A stretch of 40,546 bases of DNA from Palsa-872 sp036844615 (lineage in GTDB: Bacteria; Chloroflexota; Dormibacteria; Dormibacterales; Dormibacteraceae): positions 1-40,546 of the forward strand of contig DAIUFK010000012.1 of the NCBI GenBank assembly GCA_036844615.1. The letters are read 5' to 3'. The position numbers and the translations under genes were made by a program. Shown here piece after piece: positions 39,351 through 40,546 of this stretch (the first letter of the stretch is position 1; each line of letters opens with the position of its first letter). The notes below the pieces were generated by a model. That model did not search any database and was not told the origin of the DNA. It was given only the letters and a program-made list of their open reading frames with translations.

Positions 39351-40384
39351 CAGAACGGAAATCTGGTCAGGTCATACGCGAGAGAGCCAGGCTTGACATG
39401 ACCCGAGATGACCACTCGAGGCCTGTGCCGCACCGCTTCGGCGGGGTGCACCTCCGGACGGAGGCCGTTGAAGATCGGGAACCGAAGCGTGCCGTCGGGC
39501 GACCATTCCGAATAACGCACGCTGACGACGAGCTCCGGCCGCACCCAATGAACTGGTCTCGTCATGATCGGCGGCGGATCGAGAGGCGAATCTTCGCTGG
39601 CCAGAGCGACGAGCGCGTCGCCGACAGATTGGATCGCCGCCTCGTCATAACCGCCGCCCACCGTCCCGCACGGCAGCAGGCGGCCGTCCTCGTGGTACCC
39701 GACGACCAGTGCGTCGAAAAGCTTCTCGCCAGTCCAGCCGATGACGACGAAGTCATCGGACTTGACAGCTTTGACCTTCAGCCAGAAGGGGCTGCGCTGG
39801 CCGGCGACGTAAGGACTCAGCTTGTGCTTGGCCACCACGCCTTCGAGGCCGCGTTCGAGGCACGCCTCGAAGAGCTCGACTCCGTCCTCGTCGATGTGGT
39901 CGGGCACGAAGATGTGACCGCCAGGTTCGACTGCCTTCTGCAGTCGAGTGCGCCTTCTCAAGACAGGCTGGCGCAGGAGGGGCTTCTCGTCGAGGTATAG
40001 CGCATCGAAAGCGAGATAGGCGACTGGGATCTGTTCCCGCAGCGCGGCGCCGCCAGCCAGCCGCTGGCGCAGCCGAGGGTAGTCCGGGCGCCCGTCGGGG
40101 TCGGTGGCGACCAGCTCGCCGTCGATGACGCTGCCGGGCGGGATCCGCTTGGCGGCGGCGATCACCTCCGGCACGTCGGCGGTGAGGTCGTTGAGGCCGC
40201 GATCCTGGAGCCGAACCCGGCCGTCGCTGTCTCGGAACACCAGGCAGCGGAGGCCGTCCCACTTGACCTCGAAGAGATATTCGGGGGAGCTGAATGGAGC
40301 TTCCGCGGATGCGGCCTGCATAGGGCGCAGCTCCGCTGGAAAGTTCTCGAGCTCAATTTGAAGCTGATCAGGATCGCTGGTCAT
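39350..40384 (-). CDS. ATP-dependent DNA ligase (LigC/LigD ligase-domain type)
   Basis: A 344-residue ligase with the AMP-attachment motif EVKWDGLRCLVFRD (Lys41), DRGLNDLT (motif Ia-like), VIDGELVATDPDG (motif III), FDALYLDEKPLL, LEGVVAKHKLSPYVAGQRSPFWLKVKA (motifs IV-V) and an OB domain with VGGGYDEAAI and WVRPELVVSVRYSEWSPDGTLR. The polymerase and phosphoesterase domains of full LigD are missing, so it resembles a stand-alone NHEJ or repair ligase; no ku gene is in the window. ATG 40384 lies 7 bases after TACTCT. Co-translated with the epimerase gene. Confidence 0.9.
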   Translation of the reverse strand: MTSDPDQLQIELENFPAELRPMQAASAEAPFSSPEYLFEVKWDGLRCLVFRDSDGRVRLQDRGLNDLTADVPEVIAAAKRIPPGSVIDGELVATDPDGRPDYPRLRQRLAGGAALREQIPVAYLAFDALYLDEKPLLRQPVLRRRTRLQKAVEPGGHIFVPDHIDEDGVELFEACLERGLEGVVAKHKLSPYVAGQRSPFWLKVKAVKSDDFVVIGWTGEKLFDALVVGYHEDGRLLPCGTVGGGYDEAAIQSVGDALVALASEDSPLDPPPIMTRPVHWVRPELVVSVRYSEWSPDGTLRFPIFNGLRPEVHPAEAVRHRPRVVISGHVKPGSLAYDLTRFPF

Positions 40385-40391
40385 TGCCTTC

Positions 40392-40397
40392 AGAGTA
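40392..40397 (-). promoter_or_regulatory. Candidate -10 element (TACTCT) for the ligase-epimerase operon
   Basis: TACTCT on the minus strand ends 7 bases before ATG 40384, the same geometry as at the M20, LigB-like and ABC genes. Palindromic repeat D lies just upstream. Confidence 0.5.
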
Positions 40398-40439
40398 GCC
40401 CTCGACTCGGCCCGTCTTGCCTGCGGGGGCCTCCCCTCC

Positions 40440-40503
40440 GTCGCTCTCCGAGAACAACCTCCCGCGCTGGCGCGCGGGGACCCCACAGGACCGGGGAGGT
40501 CCG
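40440..40503. repeat. GC-rich palindromic repeat, copy D
   Basis: A perfect hairpin CCCGCGC-TGGC-GCGCGGG (40461-40478) with outer arms GGACC (40478-40482) and GGTCC (40498-40502). In reverse complement it shares GGGGTCCCCGCGC and the GCGCGGG..AGGT arm with the copy inside ffh. Lies 50-110 bp from the contig end. Confidence 0.65.
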
Positions 40504-40514
40504 CGCCTTATTAA

Positions 40515-40537
40515 CTCGCCTTGCGGCGGGCTTTTTT
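40515..40537 (+). terminator. Rho-independent terminator
   Basis: Stem CTCGCC / GGCGGG (six pairs, one G-T wobble) with a TTGC loop followed by CTTTTTT. It faces the plus strand, away from the ligase gene, so it would end a transcript entering from the left or belong to a unit beyond the contig edge. Confidence 0.55.
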
Positions 40538-40546
40538 GACTTCGGC

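Overview
The window reads as one contig of a GC-rich, monoderm-type bacterium. Gene order, rho-poor intergenic spacing, abundant GTG/TTG starts and a strong tendency to leaderless transcription (a TANNNT hexamer 6-9 nt before the start codon at a dozen genes) suit the Chloroflexota/Dormibacterota/Actinobacteriota side of the tree. I cannot assign it further from sequence alone. The contig starts in the 3' end of a 23S rRNA gene and ends in a palindromic repeat plus terminator, which is how short-read assemblies typically break. It also contains one 100-N scaffold gap.

Layout. 1-3542: 23S rRNA tail, then a complete riboflavin operon (ribD, ribE, ribBA, ribH). 3573-10600: accessory metabolism and envelope genes, comprising a PPOX-type flavin/F420 enzyme, an M16C presequence-protease-like peptidase, two LiaF-like membrane proteins, a formiminotransferase and a deacetylase divergent from one shared promoter, and a small membrane protein. 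10626-17567: the conserved Gram-positive-type block rpmB, asp23, fakA, fakB (degV), recG, interrupted by a DUF2236 gene and two membrane protein genes. 17578-20795: M20 peptidase, LigB/MEMO-like protein, selD. 20797-35951: a long housekeeping series, rsmD, coaD, DivIVA-like gene, rpmF, fabD, acpP, rnc, smc, ftsY, then a PHP/AsnC/DinB insertion, then ylxM, ffh, rpsP, khpA, rimM, trmD, rplS, rnhB, yraN. 35957-40384 (minus strand): ABC exporter pair, NAD(P)-binding epimerase-like protein and an ATP-dependent DNA ligase.

The housekeeping genes cooperate in fatty-acid supply (fakA/fakB, fabD, acpP), RNA processing and modification (rsmD, rnc, rimM, trmD, khpA), protein targeting (ftsY, ylxM, ffh) and chromosome maintenance (smc, recG, rnhB).

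The most unusual signals are structural. (1) A GC-rich palindromic repeat is inserted in frame inside the GTPase domain of ffh, adding about 31 residues; relatives of the repeat lie between genes at three other places. (2) A 216-bp foldback element with 28-bp imperfect terminal inverted repeats and TA at both ends fills the ylxM-ffh gap exactly. (3) Two genes (the DivIVA-like gene and rnc) have no ATG/GTG/TTG in the right place but have ATA overlapping the upstream stop codon behind a Shine-Dalgarno sequence. (4) The N gap is flanked by an identical 55-bp sequence, so nothing is probably missing and the contigs simply overlap.
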